From the NCBI GenBank assembly GCA_041389525.1, contig JAWKRR010000005.1, positions 124,001 through 188,000 on the forward strand: 64,000 nucleotides of DNA, in the 5' to 3' direction. Positions 1 to 8,400 of this stretch are shown one piece after another. The position numbers and the translations under genes were made by a program. The number at the start of each line of letters is the position of its first letter. Position 1 is the first letter of the stretch. Below the pieces are notes generated by a model that saw only the letters and a list, made by a program, of their open reading frames with translations, was not told the DNA's origin and searched no databases. This DNA comes from JACKFB01 sp041389525 (lineage in GTDB: Bacteria; Myxococcota_A; UBA9042; PHBI01; JACKFB01).

Positions 1-198
1 CTCGCCGAGTTGCCCGGCATCGCGGCCAACGCGATGGTCATGCTCGAGGTCCCTCAACTTGCTCCCGTCCATCGGATCATGAGCGAGCGAGCCCCAGAGG
101 TGGTTGGGGAGCAGCGAGACTCGCCATGGGGGCACTATTTCGATGTGACGGACCCCGCGGGTACGCGCCTGCGATTCATCCAGGTCGACGTGGACTAG
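1..198 (+). CDS. C-terminal fragment of a VOC (glyoxalase/bleomycin-resistance) family protein
   Basis: The frame is open from the first base of the window and ends with TAG at 196-198, so only about 65 C-terminal residues are present. The stretch GHYFDVTDPAGTRLRFIQ resembles the last beta-strand of VOC-fold proteins, where an aspartate-proline turn precedes a closing strand. Members of this fold are metal-dependent lyases, dioxygenases or drug-binding proteins, and the fragment does not say which. It is followed by 205 bases without a supported gene before the halogenase. Confidence 0.55.
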   Translation, partial: LAELPGIAANAMVMLEVPQLAPVHRIMSERAPEVVGEQRDSPWGHYFDVTDPAGTRLRFIQVDVD

Positions 199-403
199 CC
201 GGACGGGCCCTGCACCGGGGGGGCCGGCAGCCGGGTTACACCGCTGCGTGGACCTTCGCACTCGCTCAGACGTACACTCGTGGCGTCGGCTGGTCGAACT
301 CGTTCGGGCGTGAACTGGAGTCGAACGCCGGCGGATCGAGGCCGTCGCTCCTAGCCGAGCGGCTGTCGCATGGAGCCGCGTGTTGGGAACGAAATCACCT
401 GGA

Positions 404-2599
404 ATGACCGGACCCTGGGATGCCATCGTCGTAGGCGGGGGGCCCGGCGGATCAAGCACCGCGAACATCCTCGCTCACCTCGGACGCAAGGTGCTCGTGC
501 TCGAGCGGGAGTCCTTCCCTCGCTATCACATCGGCGAGGCGCAGTTGCCGGCCGTGCTGGCGATTCTGGACGTGCTCGGCGCTCGCAAGGCGGTCGACGA
601 CCACGGGTTCGAGATTAAGACGGGCCAGACCTTCTACTGGAACCCGGCTGACGATGCGTGGGACGTGACCACGCAGAGTCTCGGGCGCTTTTCCTATAGC
701 TATTTTGTGCGACGCGCCGAGTTCGACCAGATCCTGCTCGACGTCGCCGAGCAGCGCGGCGCCTGCGTCCGAACTCAATGCGACGTGAGCGAGATCCTCT
801 TTAGCGAGGCCGGTCGCGCCTACGGGGTGCGGTACCAGGATGCCAACGGCAAGGTTCACGAGGAGATCGCTGAGTACGTGGTCGACGCGACGGGATCGCG
901 CTGCATGCTGGCCAAGCGATTTCGCCTGCGCCGTTTCACGGAGACGATGCATTCGTTCGCCATTTGGGCGAACTACCGCAATGCGAAACGCCTCCCCGGC
1001 TGGCGCTCGCGGCACAATGCAGCGGTGACCACCGATCTCGGCTGGTTTTGGATGATTCCACAAACCCCCGACGTCGCCAGCGTGGGCCTCGTGATGGCGC
1101 AGAGCCTTGTGCCTAAAGGGCTGACGAAGGCACGGCGTCAGGGGTTCCTTGAAGAGGCGATCGCGAACTGCACCGTGATGCGCGACCTGCTCAGCGAAGC
1201 GGAGCTCGACTCGGAGCTGTTCGTAGCTCGCGATTGGTCCTATCGCTGCACGCACCGCTCGGGTCCGGGCTGGATGGTCGTCGGCGAGGCCGCCGGCTTC
1301 ATCGACCCCCTGCTGAGCTACGGCGTCAATTTCGCGCTGAACACCGGCATCCTCGCAGCGACCGCCATCCACAACAGCCTTGAGGATCCGAGGTTGCAGC
1401 CCGCCGCGTTCGACTACTTCGAGGACGCCAGCCGCTCGCTCTACGAAGACCTGTACCAAACCGTTGAGGTCTTCTACAGCTACCGCAGCGACCGAGATTC
1501 GCTGTATTGGCGGTCGAAGGAAGTGTTGGGCCGCGAGATGGGGCTGTCGCCTCAGAAGTGCTTCCTCTATGTGGCCAGCGGCTTTCACCACAATCAGGCG
1601 TTTGGAGGGCGGCCCGTTTCGGAGTTGCCGAAGTCGATGATCGACGCCAACGAAGAGTGGATCGAGGCCATAGGTCGCGCGCAGGCGGGTGAGATCCAGC
1701 CCGATTGCCTGATCGGCGAAGCACCGCGGATCGTCCGCTACGGCGTGCGTCCGGCGGACGCGGGGGGCGAGGGGCCGCTCTACAATCTAGAGCGCGCTGG
1801 GTTTGAATTGCGGTTCGTCCCTCCAAACATGAGCGAGGACGACGCCGATGGGCGCGGGTCGCTGGGGGAAATCCCGCTCATCGCCGAGCTGGCCGACGGC
1901 CAAATCAAGCGAATCCGGGTCCAATTGACCGAGCACCACCCCGACCGTCCCTGCTACAAGTCCCAAGGACGAATTGCGATCAGCTACACCTGCACCCCAC
2001 GCGGCGCTGGAACCCTTGAGGACCGCGTCGTGACCGCAGGCGTTGAGCGCGTGGTCGAGTTGGTGCGAGCGTGCGAGGACGCCGAGCTCCCGCTCTCGCG
2101 CGTCGCCGAACTCACCGAGCAGTACGCGCGCGAGGTGGATTGGCCCGCCGGCATCGCCCTGAGCATCGAGAAGAACGCGCCGCATGCGGCATCGGATTTT
2201 CGGTACCTCTCCGTCGAGGCGCGGCACGCGAGTGATCTAGGCTGCGTCTGGATCTTCATCGAAGCGCTGGCCGGTGACGGCCAAGAACTGTGGGCGCCGA
2301 CGCGAAATTTCGCCGTCTCGTACCGTCCGGGCCACTTGGCCGACGGGCAGCCGCTGGAGTCGAGCGAGATCCACCGGCGCCTGCTTGGTTCGATGCTCAG
2401 CGCTGTCAGTCGGCTCGACGACCAGCCGGGGATGACCCTGGACGCCCTGGCGGACCGATTCGCCGGTGACGTGGCGCCTCGAGACCCTCTGCCGCACCCC
2501 TGGCGGCTCGTCGAAGTCCGCGCGGTTCAGTACAGCGGAGCGCCCGTACTCCTTTGGTCCGCTCCGGACACCGAGTCGGCCTCCAGCGCCCATACCTAG
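404..2599 (+). CDS. flavin-dependent halogenase-like oxidoreductase with a long extra C-terminal region
   Basis: About 731 residues. The N-terminal half is an FAD-dependent monooxygenase fold: the dinucleotide motif GGGPGGSS lies at residues 11-18. The halogenase signature WxWxIP appears as WFWMIP near 214-219. A lysine in the context IKTGQTF near residue 72 matches the position of the catalytic lysine of phenolic and variant-B (CndH/PltA-like) halogenases, and FIDPLLSYGVNFAL is the usual FAD-side helix. Known relatives use reduced FAD, O2 and halide to halogenate aromatic, often carrier-bound, substrates. Halogenases usually run to about 500-550 residues. Here roughly the last 290 residues (from about 440) match nothing I recognise. 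An in-frame GTG at 380 would add eight residues; ATG at 404 was chosen because it begins just before the first beta-strand. No other biosynthetic gene is adjacent. Confidence 0.82.
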   Translation: MTGPWDAIVVGGGPGGSSTANILAHLGRKVLVLERESFPRYHIGEAQLPAVLAILDVLGARKAVDDHGFEIKTGQTFYWNPADDAWDVTTQSLGRFSYSYFVRRAEFDQILLDVAEQRGACVRTQCDVSEILFSEAGRAYGVRYQDANGKVHEEIAEYVVDATGSRCMLAKRFRLRRFTETMHSFAIWANYRNAKRLPGWRSRHNAAVTTDLGWFWMIPQTPDVASVGLVMAQSLVPKGLTKARRQGFLEEAIANCTVMRDLLSEAELDSELFVARDWSYRCTHRSGPGWMVVGEAAGFIDPLLSYGVNFALNTGILAATAIHNSLEDPRLQPAAFDYFEDASRSLYEDLYQTVEVFYSYRSDRDSLYWRSKEVLGREMGLSPQKCFLYVASGFHHNQAFGGRPVSELPKSMIDANEEWIEAIGRAQAGEIQPDCLIGEAPRIVRYGVRPADAGGEGPLYNLERAGFELRFVPPNMSEDDADGRGSLGEIPLIAELADGQIKRIRVQLTEHHPDRPCYKSQGRIAISYTCTPRGAGTLEDRVVTAGVERVVELVRACEDAELPLSRVAELTEQYAREVDWPAGIALSIEKNAPHAASDFRYLSVEARHASDLGCVWIFIEALAGDGQELWAPTRNFAVSYRPGHLADGQPLESSEIHRRLLGSMLSAVSRLDDQPGMTLDALADRFAGDVAPRDPLPHPWRLVEVRAVQYSGAPVLLWSAPDTESASSAHT

Positions 2600-2733
2600 A
2601 CGGACAACGCCCAACTCGGCGGTACAACCGCCGAAGCCTTCCCCAGCGGCGTCCACCTCGCCTCCGTGGCAGTTGGACGGCGGGAACCTGATGGTACAAG
2701 CTCGCGGGGCCGTCGTGCCCGAGCGCGCGCGGC

Positions 2734-2738
2734 AGGAG
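2734..2738 (+). promoter_or_regulatory. Shine-Dalgarno sequence that decides a TTG start for puuD
   Basis: AGGAG lies eight bases before an in-frame TTG at 2747. Upstream in the same frame the residues are Arg/Gly-rich and unlike a membrane-protein N-terminus. From the TTG the product begins a few residues before the first membrane helix, as expected for the family. Confidence 0.6.
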
Positions 2739-2746
2739 ATGCCGAG

Positions 2747-3952
2747 TTGGAACCACAGGTCACGGAGTGGCTCGCTCTGGTCGTGCGCTGGATGCACCTC
2801 GTGTTCGGCGCGGCGTGGATCGGGGCGAGCTTCTACTTCAACTGGCTCAACAACCACGTGCGCAAGTCGGCCGAGGGGCGCCCGGGCGTCGCCGGCGACC
2901 TGTGGGCCATCCACGGCGGCCACTTCTACGAGGTCGCCAAGTACGAGAACGCCCCCGGCGAGCTGCCCCAGACCCTGCACTGGTTCAAGTGGGAGGCGTA
3001 CTTCACCTGGATCACCGGCATGGCGCTGCTGGTGCTGGTCTACTACCTCCAGGCCAGCACCTTCATGGTCGATCGCAGCGTGATGGACCTGTCGCCGGGC
3101 GCCGCCATCGGCGTCGGTGTGGGCACGCTGGTCGTGGGCTGGATCGTCTACGACCTGTTGTGCCGATCGCCGCTGGGCCGCACGGGCGCTCCCTTCGCGG
3201 CGGTCGGCTTCGCGCTGGCGTCCGGCGTGGCCTACGGGCTGGCCCAGACCTTGGGCAGCCGGGCCGCCTACATCCACGTCGGCGCGATGCTGGGCACCCT
3301 GATGGCGCTGAACGTCTTCTTCGTCATCATCCCCAACCAGCGCAAGGCCGTCGCCGCGATGGTCGACGGGAAGGTCCCCGACGCGAAGCTGGGCCAAGGC
3401 GCCGCCCAACGCTCGCTCCACAATAATTACATGACCTTGCCAGTGCTCTTCATCATGGTGAGCAACCACTACCCCATGACCTACGGGCACAAGCAGGGGT
3501 GGCTGGTGCTGGTGGCCCTGGGCGCCATCGGCGGCGTCGTGCGCCACTGGTTCAACCTCAAGGGTCAAGGCGTGCGGAAGGATTGGCTGCTGCCGCTCGC
3601 CGCCGCGGGCATGATCGCGCTGGTCGTGGCCTCCGCGCCGCGCCGCTCGGCCTGGGCCGACACGCCGGTGCCGTTCTCGCGCGTCCGCAGCATCCTCGAG
3701 GCCCGCTGCCAGAAGTGCCACTCGGCCACCCCGACCTGGCCCGGCATCCTGACGGCACCCCAGGGCGTGGTGTACGACACCATCGACGACATCACCCGCT
3801 ACGCCCCGCGTATCAACGCCCAGGTCAGCACGGGCGTCATGCCGCTTGGCAACGTGACCGAGATGACCGACGAGGAGCGCGAGATCGTCGGCGCCTGGTT
3901 CGCCCAAGGCGCGAAGACCACCGAGCCGGCCGCGCCCGCCGCGCCGCGGTGA
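2747..3952 (+). CDS. puuD: membrane-bound urate oxidase/hydroxylase PuuD with C-terminal cytochrome c domain
   Basis: About 401 residues. The N-terminal 300 residues hold several membrane helices with the histidine-rich segments typical of the urate oxidase N-terminal family (HLVFGAAWIGASFYFNWLN, LHWFKWEAYFTWITGMALL). The C-terminal 80 residues are a class I cytochrome c with the haem motif CQKCH at 321-325 and a late methionine (VMPLGN) as likely axial ligand. The family oxidises urate to 5-hydroxyisourate and passes electrons to the respiratory chain instead of making H2O2. No other purine-degradation gene lies nearby. The TTG start at 2747 is supported by AGGAG eight bases upstream; a longer reading from 2666 adds 27 low-complexity residues. 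Confidence 0.88.
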   Translation: MEPQVTEWLALVVRWMHLVFGAAWIGASFYFNWLNNHVRKSAEGRPGVAGDLWAIHGGHFYEVAKYENAPGELPQTLHWFKWEAYFTWITGMALLVLVYYLQASTFMVDRSVMDLSPGAAIGVGVGTLVVGWIVYDLLCRSPLGRTGAPFAAVGFALASGVAYGLAQTLGSRAAYIHVGAMLGTLMALNVFFVIIPNQRKAVAAMVDGKVPDAKLGQGAAQRSLHNNYMTLPVLFIMVSNHYPMTYGHKQGWLVLVALGAIGGVVRHWFNLKGQGVRKDWLLPLAAAGMIALVVASAPRRSAWADTPVPFSRVRSILEARCQKCHSATPTWPGILTAPQGVVYDTIDDITRYAPRINAQVSTGVMPLGNVTEMTDEEREIVGAWFAQGAKTTEPAAPAAPR

Positions 3953-3974
3953 CTTCTCCGCCCAGTTCGCAGTG

Positions 3975-3990
3975 AATATCCTTCAATATC
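3975..3990 (+). promoter_or_regulatory. AT-rich direct repeat ahead of the ATPase/nuclease pair
   Basis: AATATC occurs at 3975-3980 and again at 3985-3990, ten bases apart, so both copies lie on one face of the helix. It is a conspicuous AT-rich spot in GC-rich DNA just before the ATG at 3997. It could be part of a promoter or a regulator site; no clear -35/-10 pair was seen. Confidence 0.25.
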
Positions 3991-3996
3991 AAGCAG

Positions 3997-5442
3997 ATGC
4001 TCGGCCAACCCGCATGGAGGTTGACGGGGGAGGTTCGCGAGGCGCACCCTCTTCGCGTGGACAGAAATAGCGCCAACCAGTTCGTGAACGGTCGCATTCG
4101 GACGCGGTACAACCCGTGGTGGGACGGCGCGGCCCCACGCGTGGAACGCGTGCGACGCGATCTGCTCGGTGAAGCGCTCGGGTCGCTTTCCCCGAGCCGC
4201 GCGCTTGCATTGGTTGGAATGCGGCAAGCCGGTAAGACGACCTTGATGCGCCAGATCGTCGGCCGTCTACTTAAACCCGAGGACGGCACGGACGGGGTGA
4301 GCCCTCGGGACATACTCTTCATCAACTTCGACGAGCCAGCGCTCCTGCCTTATCGCTCGGATCCCATGATCCTAGACCGCCTGGTCGACGCCTACCGGGC
4401 GATTCAGAGGCCGCACGGTCGGCCCTATCTGTTCCTTGATGAGGTTCAGAATCTGGACCACTGGGCGCATTGGGTCCGTACCGCCCTCGGGGCCGAAGAA
4501 GCAACGATCGTGGTCAGCGGCTCCTCCGCCCAACTCCTGGAACCGGAGCTTGGCACGGTGCTCACCGGTCGCACGCGACGCCTCACAGTCCAGCCGTTTT
4601 CGTTTCGCGAGTTCCTTCGCGCCCGGGAACGCGAGCCGACCACGATCTCCGAAGGTCGTGGCTTCATCCAGCGAATGCGCGAGGAACTGCAACACTATCT
4701 GCGCTTTGGCGGTATGCCGGCCGTAGCCGCCGAACCCGATGACGAGGGCGAAGTTCATCTCGTCCAGTACTTCGAGGACATCCTCAACCGAGACGTCGTC
4801 GCACGGCACGCTGTGCGCTCGGTCAGGACGCTCAAAGAGGTCGCTCTCCACCTTCTGGAACAGACCGCCAGGCCCTTCAGCCACCACCGGCTCAAAGGCA
4901 TCCACGGAGTCGGGGTGGACCAAGCGCGGGACTACGTCCAGCATCTCGTCGAAGCCCACATGCTGCGCGAACTAACCCGCTACGATCGGCGACCTGGGGT
5001 CGCCGCGAAATCGCCGCGAAAGGCGTACGCGCAAGATGTGGGACTAAGAAACGCGGTCGTGGCTCAGTTCTCGGACGACTGGGGGTGGCTGGCCGAGACA
5101 GTAGTCTTCAACGCGCTGAAGGCTCGGTGGGCGGGCGATCTCTTCTACGTCGAAGAGGCGCAAAACGTGAAGGAGGGGCGCGCCGGATACGCCTGTGACT
5201 TCCTGCTCTGGAAGGGGACGCGGGCGGCGGGCGCCGTCCAGGTTAGCTATACGAGCGCGGCGCTTCAGCCGCGCGAGCTGGCCGGCCTTGTCGCCACGAT
5301 GAAGCGCTTTCAGCTGCCAGAGGGGCTCATCCTCACCGACGGGGATTCCGGCGACATCGAGACCGACGGGGGGACTGTCCGTTGTCGGCCGCTCTGGCGC
5401 TGGTTGCTCGACCGAGAGGGCGGCGAGGGATGGTCGGTATGA
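3997..5442 (+). CDS. DUF4143-type P-loop ATPase
   Basis: 481 residues. An AAA-like domain carries the Walker A motif GMRQAGKTT (74-82), the Walker B YLFLDEV (144-150) and the sensor-like IVVSGSSAQLL (171-181). The C-terminal DUF4143 part has a restriction-endonuclease-like fold in known members. Here the candidate active-site positions are E367, D401 and QVS at 415-417, so the usual E-x-K is replaced and nuclease activity is doubtful; degenerate sites of this kind are common in the family. The biochemical role of these ATPases is poorly known. The last bases overlap the next gene as ATGA, implying co-translation with the large NTPase-nuclease. The start is uncertain: no good Shine-Dalgarno precedes 3997, and in-frame GTG codons follow within the first 30 residues. 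Confidence 0.82.
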   Translation: MLGQPAWRLTGEVREAHPLRVDRNSANQFVNGRIRTRYNPWWDGAAPRVERVRRDLLGEALGSLSPSRALALVGMRQAGKTTLMRQIVGRLLKPEDGTDGVSPRDILFINFDEPALLPYRSDPMILDRLVDAYRAIQRPHGRPYLFLDEVQNLDHWAHWVRTALGAEEATIVVSGSSAQLLEPELGTVLTGRTRRLTVQPFSFREFLRAREREPTTISEGRGFIQRMREELQHYLRFGGMPAVAAEPDDEGEVHLVQYFEDILNRDVVARHAVRSVRTLKEVALHLLEQTARPFSHHRLKGIHGVGVDQARDYVQHLVEAHMLRELTRYDRRPGVAAKSPRKAYAQDVGLRNAVVAQFSDDWGWLAETVVFNALKARWAGDLFYVEEAQNVKEGRAGYACDFLLWKGTRAAGAVQVSYTSAALQPRELAGLVATMKRFQLPEGLILTDGDSGDIETDGGTVRCRPLWRWLLDREGGEGWSV

Positions 5443-8400
5443 AAGCAGGCACGAGCCATTTCGTGCCGCGGTTTTGGGCGTCCGCGGACAGCCAGCCGCC
5501 CGTCGACGGGGCCGGGTATCTGCGTGCGGACTTCGAGCGCAGCCGAGTGCGCCCGCTCGCGGACTTCGAAGCCGTGCCCTGCCTCGTCCTTTTGGGCGAT
5601 GCGGGAATGGGGAAGAGCTCGGAAATCACTGGTGAAGTCGCGAGGCTGGAAACGCGGTTTACGCCGGATGCTCTTGTTCGGCGGGTCGATCTCGGGAGCA
5701 CGAGCGACGACTACGGCTTGCGGATGGCCGTGTTCAGCGACGCTGGGCTCGACTCGCCCACACGGACGCTACGCGATGGCCCGGAGTCTGGGGAACCCAC
5801 GCTATATCTGCTTCTGGACGGCCTGGACGAGGCGCGGCTGGAGGTGGCCGAGACGATTCGCGTCCTGAGCGCAGAGATCGAGCGGCTAGACGAGCTTGCA
5901 CGGCGACGTCTGCGCCTCCGCGTGTCGTGTCGAACGTCGACTTGGCCCGCGTTCTCGGAGCTTGGGACCGCGCTTAAGAAGTGGTGGGGCGAAGCTGAGC
6001 AGTTCCAGATACTTCAACTCGCGCCGCTGCGATTCGAGGACATGGAGGCGCTCACTCGCTCGGAACTCAAGGATTCGTCGCAGGACTTCATCACGCAGCT
6101 CCGCGCGCACAACCAAGCCTTGAGGCTCGGCTCAAGGCCGCTTTGGCTTGAGAGTCTGCACGATGTCTACGCCGACCAGGGAAGACTCCCGAACTCACTG
6201 AGGGAGCTGTTCGAGCGCGGCTGTCGCGCCATGTGCGCGCGTCGGAAGGGGGATCCTCCTGCCGGCTTGAGCGCGGATGAACGTCTGGCCGTAGCCCGCC
6301 GCATCGCTGCCGTCTCCGTGCTCACGGGCCGGGACGTCATCGTCGCCGTCGATCAGGTTCGCGGGCTTGGTTGGACGGAGGGCGCGTCTGAGCGGCTCCA
6401 GCTCGCCGATTTTGGTATCGGGCTCGAGCCGGTCCTTGACCTCAGCGGGCGCACGGGAGGGCAGGTGCCCGTGGATGAGATGGCGCTGCGCGAAACGGCG
6501 ACCCGCACGCAGCTGTTCACGGGCTCTCTTGAGCAGCACCCTGCCCGAGTTCAGTTCGTGCACCGCAGCTACTCGGAGTTCTTGGCGGCGTGGAAGCTCT
6601 CCTCGCTCACACTCCCGGTGGCGCGAATCTACGAATACCTCTCGCGGGAAGTGGCCGGCCTCACCGCGATCGTGCCTCAGTTTCACGGCGTGGCAGCTTG
6701 GCTCGCCGCGTTTAGCCGGGCGTTCTGGCACCGGATCGTCGCGACCGAGCCCGAGATCCTGCTCAGCGGGGACGTGCTCGCCGCGGACTCCGAGATGAAG
6801 GCCCGCCTTGTCGAAGCCCTCCTGAGCCGAGTGCGCACTATCGCCCTGCTGCCGGCAGAGCTCGGCCGGCTCGCTGGCCTGCCGGGCATCGCCTTCGAAG
6901 GGCTCGATGAAGTGCTGCGTACGACCATCGCGAATCGTGAGGAGCCGCCCCTTGTCAGGGAGGCGGCGCTTGAGATCGCCGAAGCCTGCCCGATGCCAAG
7001 TCTCGACGGTTTGCTGGCAGAACGTGCCACCGACCCTGGAGAGCCCGACCGTGTTCGCCTGTGCGCGACCCTCGCGCTGGGAGAGCTAAGGACGCCGACC
7101 GCGATCGCAGCGCTGCGACAGCTGGCGCTGGGTCGAGCGGGAAACGACCCAGACGACGAACTTCGCGGCGCTGCCCTGCACGCGCTCTGGCCCGATCAGC
7201 TCGGCGACAGCGAACTTTTCGAGGCGCTGATGCCACACCAGAGAAGCAATCTGTTTGGTCAGTACAAGAGCTTCATCATGTTTGCGCTTGAGCCCCGACT
7301 AAACGCGCAGCGACTTGAGTTGGCCCCTGCGCTTGCGTGGGTCGAAGATCACGCGAACTCACGGGAAGACGTCCGCTACGAGTGGCAGAAGTTGGAGAGC
7401 CTGATTCTCGAAGCCGCGTGGGGCCGACTCGGCGAGCCAGGGGTGCTCGCCGCGTTGGCGCGAGCGGCGCTCGCTTGGTCCCAGCGCTACCGAAGTGTCC
7501 GACGCCGACTTGAGCGGGCGCTCGACGTGGAGCACGACGCCGCCCGGCGCGCCTTGGTCGCCGAGATCGTCTCGTTGATCTCGAGCGGCGCAGAAGGTCG
7601 TCCGGAGCACGTCGCGCACTTTCACGATTGGATCGTTTCGCGGGATGCCGACTGGCTCGCTGAGCGGGTGCGGACGTCTGAGACAGCGAGGGAGCGCTCG
7701 GCGTGGGAATGGCTCGCGAAGTGTGCCGCCAGTCGCTCGGTGCTTTCGCCGTCGTCAGCGCCGCGGCTTCGCGAGGTGCTGGCCCCCGTGGCGCATATGC
7801 GCGCCGTTCTCGCGACAGACCCCGACGGCCACAGGTCGGCTTGGCCCACGCTCGTCGCGGCTGGCGAGTGGAACGGCTCACCGCTGACTGAGAGCGCGTG
7901 GTGGGAGGCCGCGGACCAGGCGACGCGAGCTGAGGTGTTGGAGGTCGCCCGACGATTCGTGGTCGATCCACCCGATGCGGGATCCGATTGGGTGGGCACG
8001 GCGAGCACCCCATGGAGCGAACTCCTCGGGCTCGCAGCCCTCTGTTTGCTCTCTTCGGCTGACCCCGACGCGGCGGAGCGTGTGCCCACGTCCGCCCTGG
8101 GCCGATGGCTGGGGATCTTGCTCAGCGAAGCCTCCCAACTCTCCGCCGCCGCCGAGCACCAGCAGTGGTGGCTCCAACGCGCCGCAGCGGCGGATCGCGA
8201 CGCCGTATCCCGCGTCATCGACGCAGCGTTTCGCCCTCCCGTCGATGGCGCGGCCAAGTCGCACCCGACATTGCTGCGCCACCTTGAGTCCGTTTGGTCC
8301 GCCGCGGTGGAGGACCGGCTTGCGGCTCTCCTACCGACCGAGAACCTCCACGCCGCCGACTTCGGGCAGGTCTTGCGGATGCTTCTGGCTCAGAACCACT

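Noticed and set aside
300..345. tRNA-like T-loop on the minus strand (GTTCGACTCC)
   Set aside because: No matching acceptor stem, anticodon arm or CCA end could be folded around it.
2237..3907. Long minus-strand open frame opposite puuD and the halogenase end
   Set aside because: It is the antisense shadow of a GC-rich gene. Its product is Ala/Arg/His-rich without a family motif, while the plus strand carries the cytochrome c and membrane motifs.
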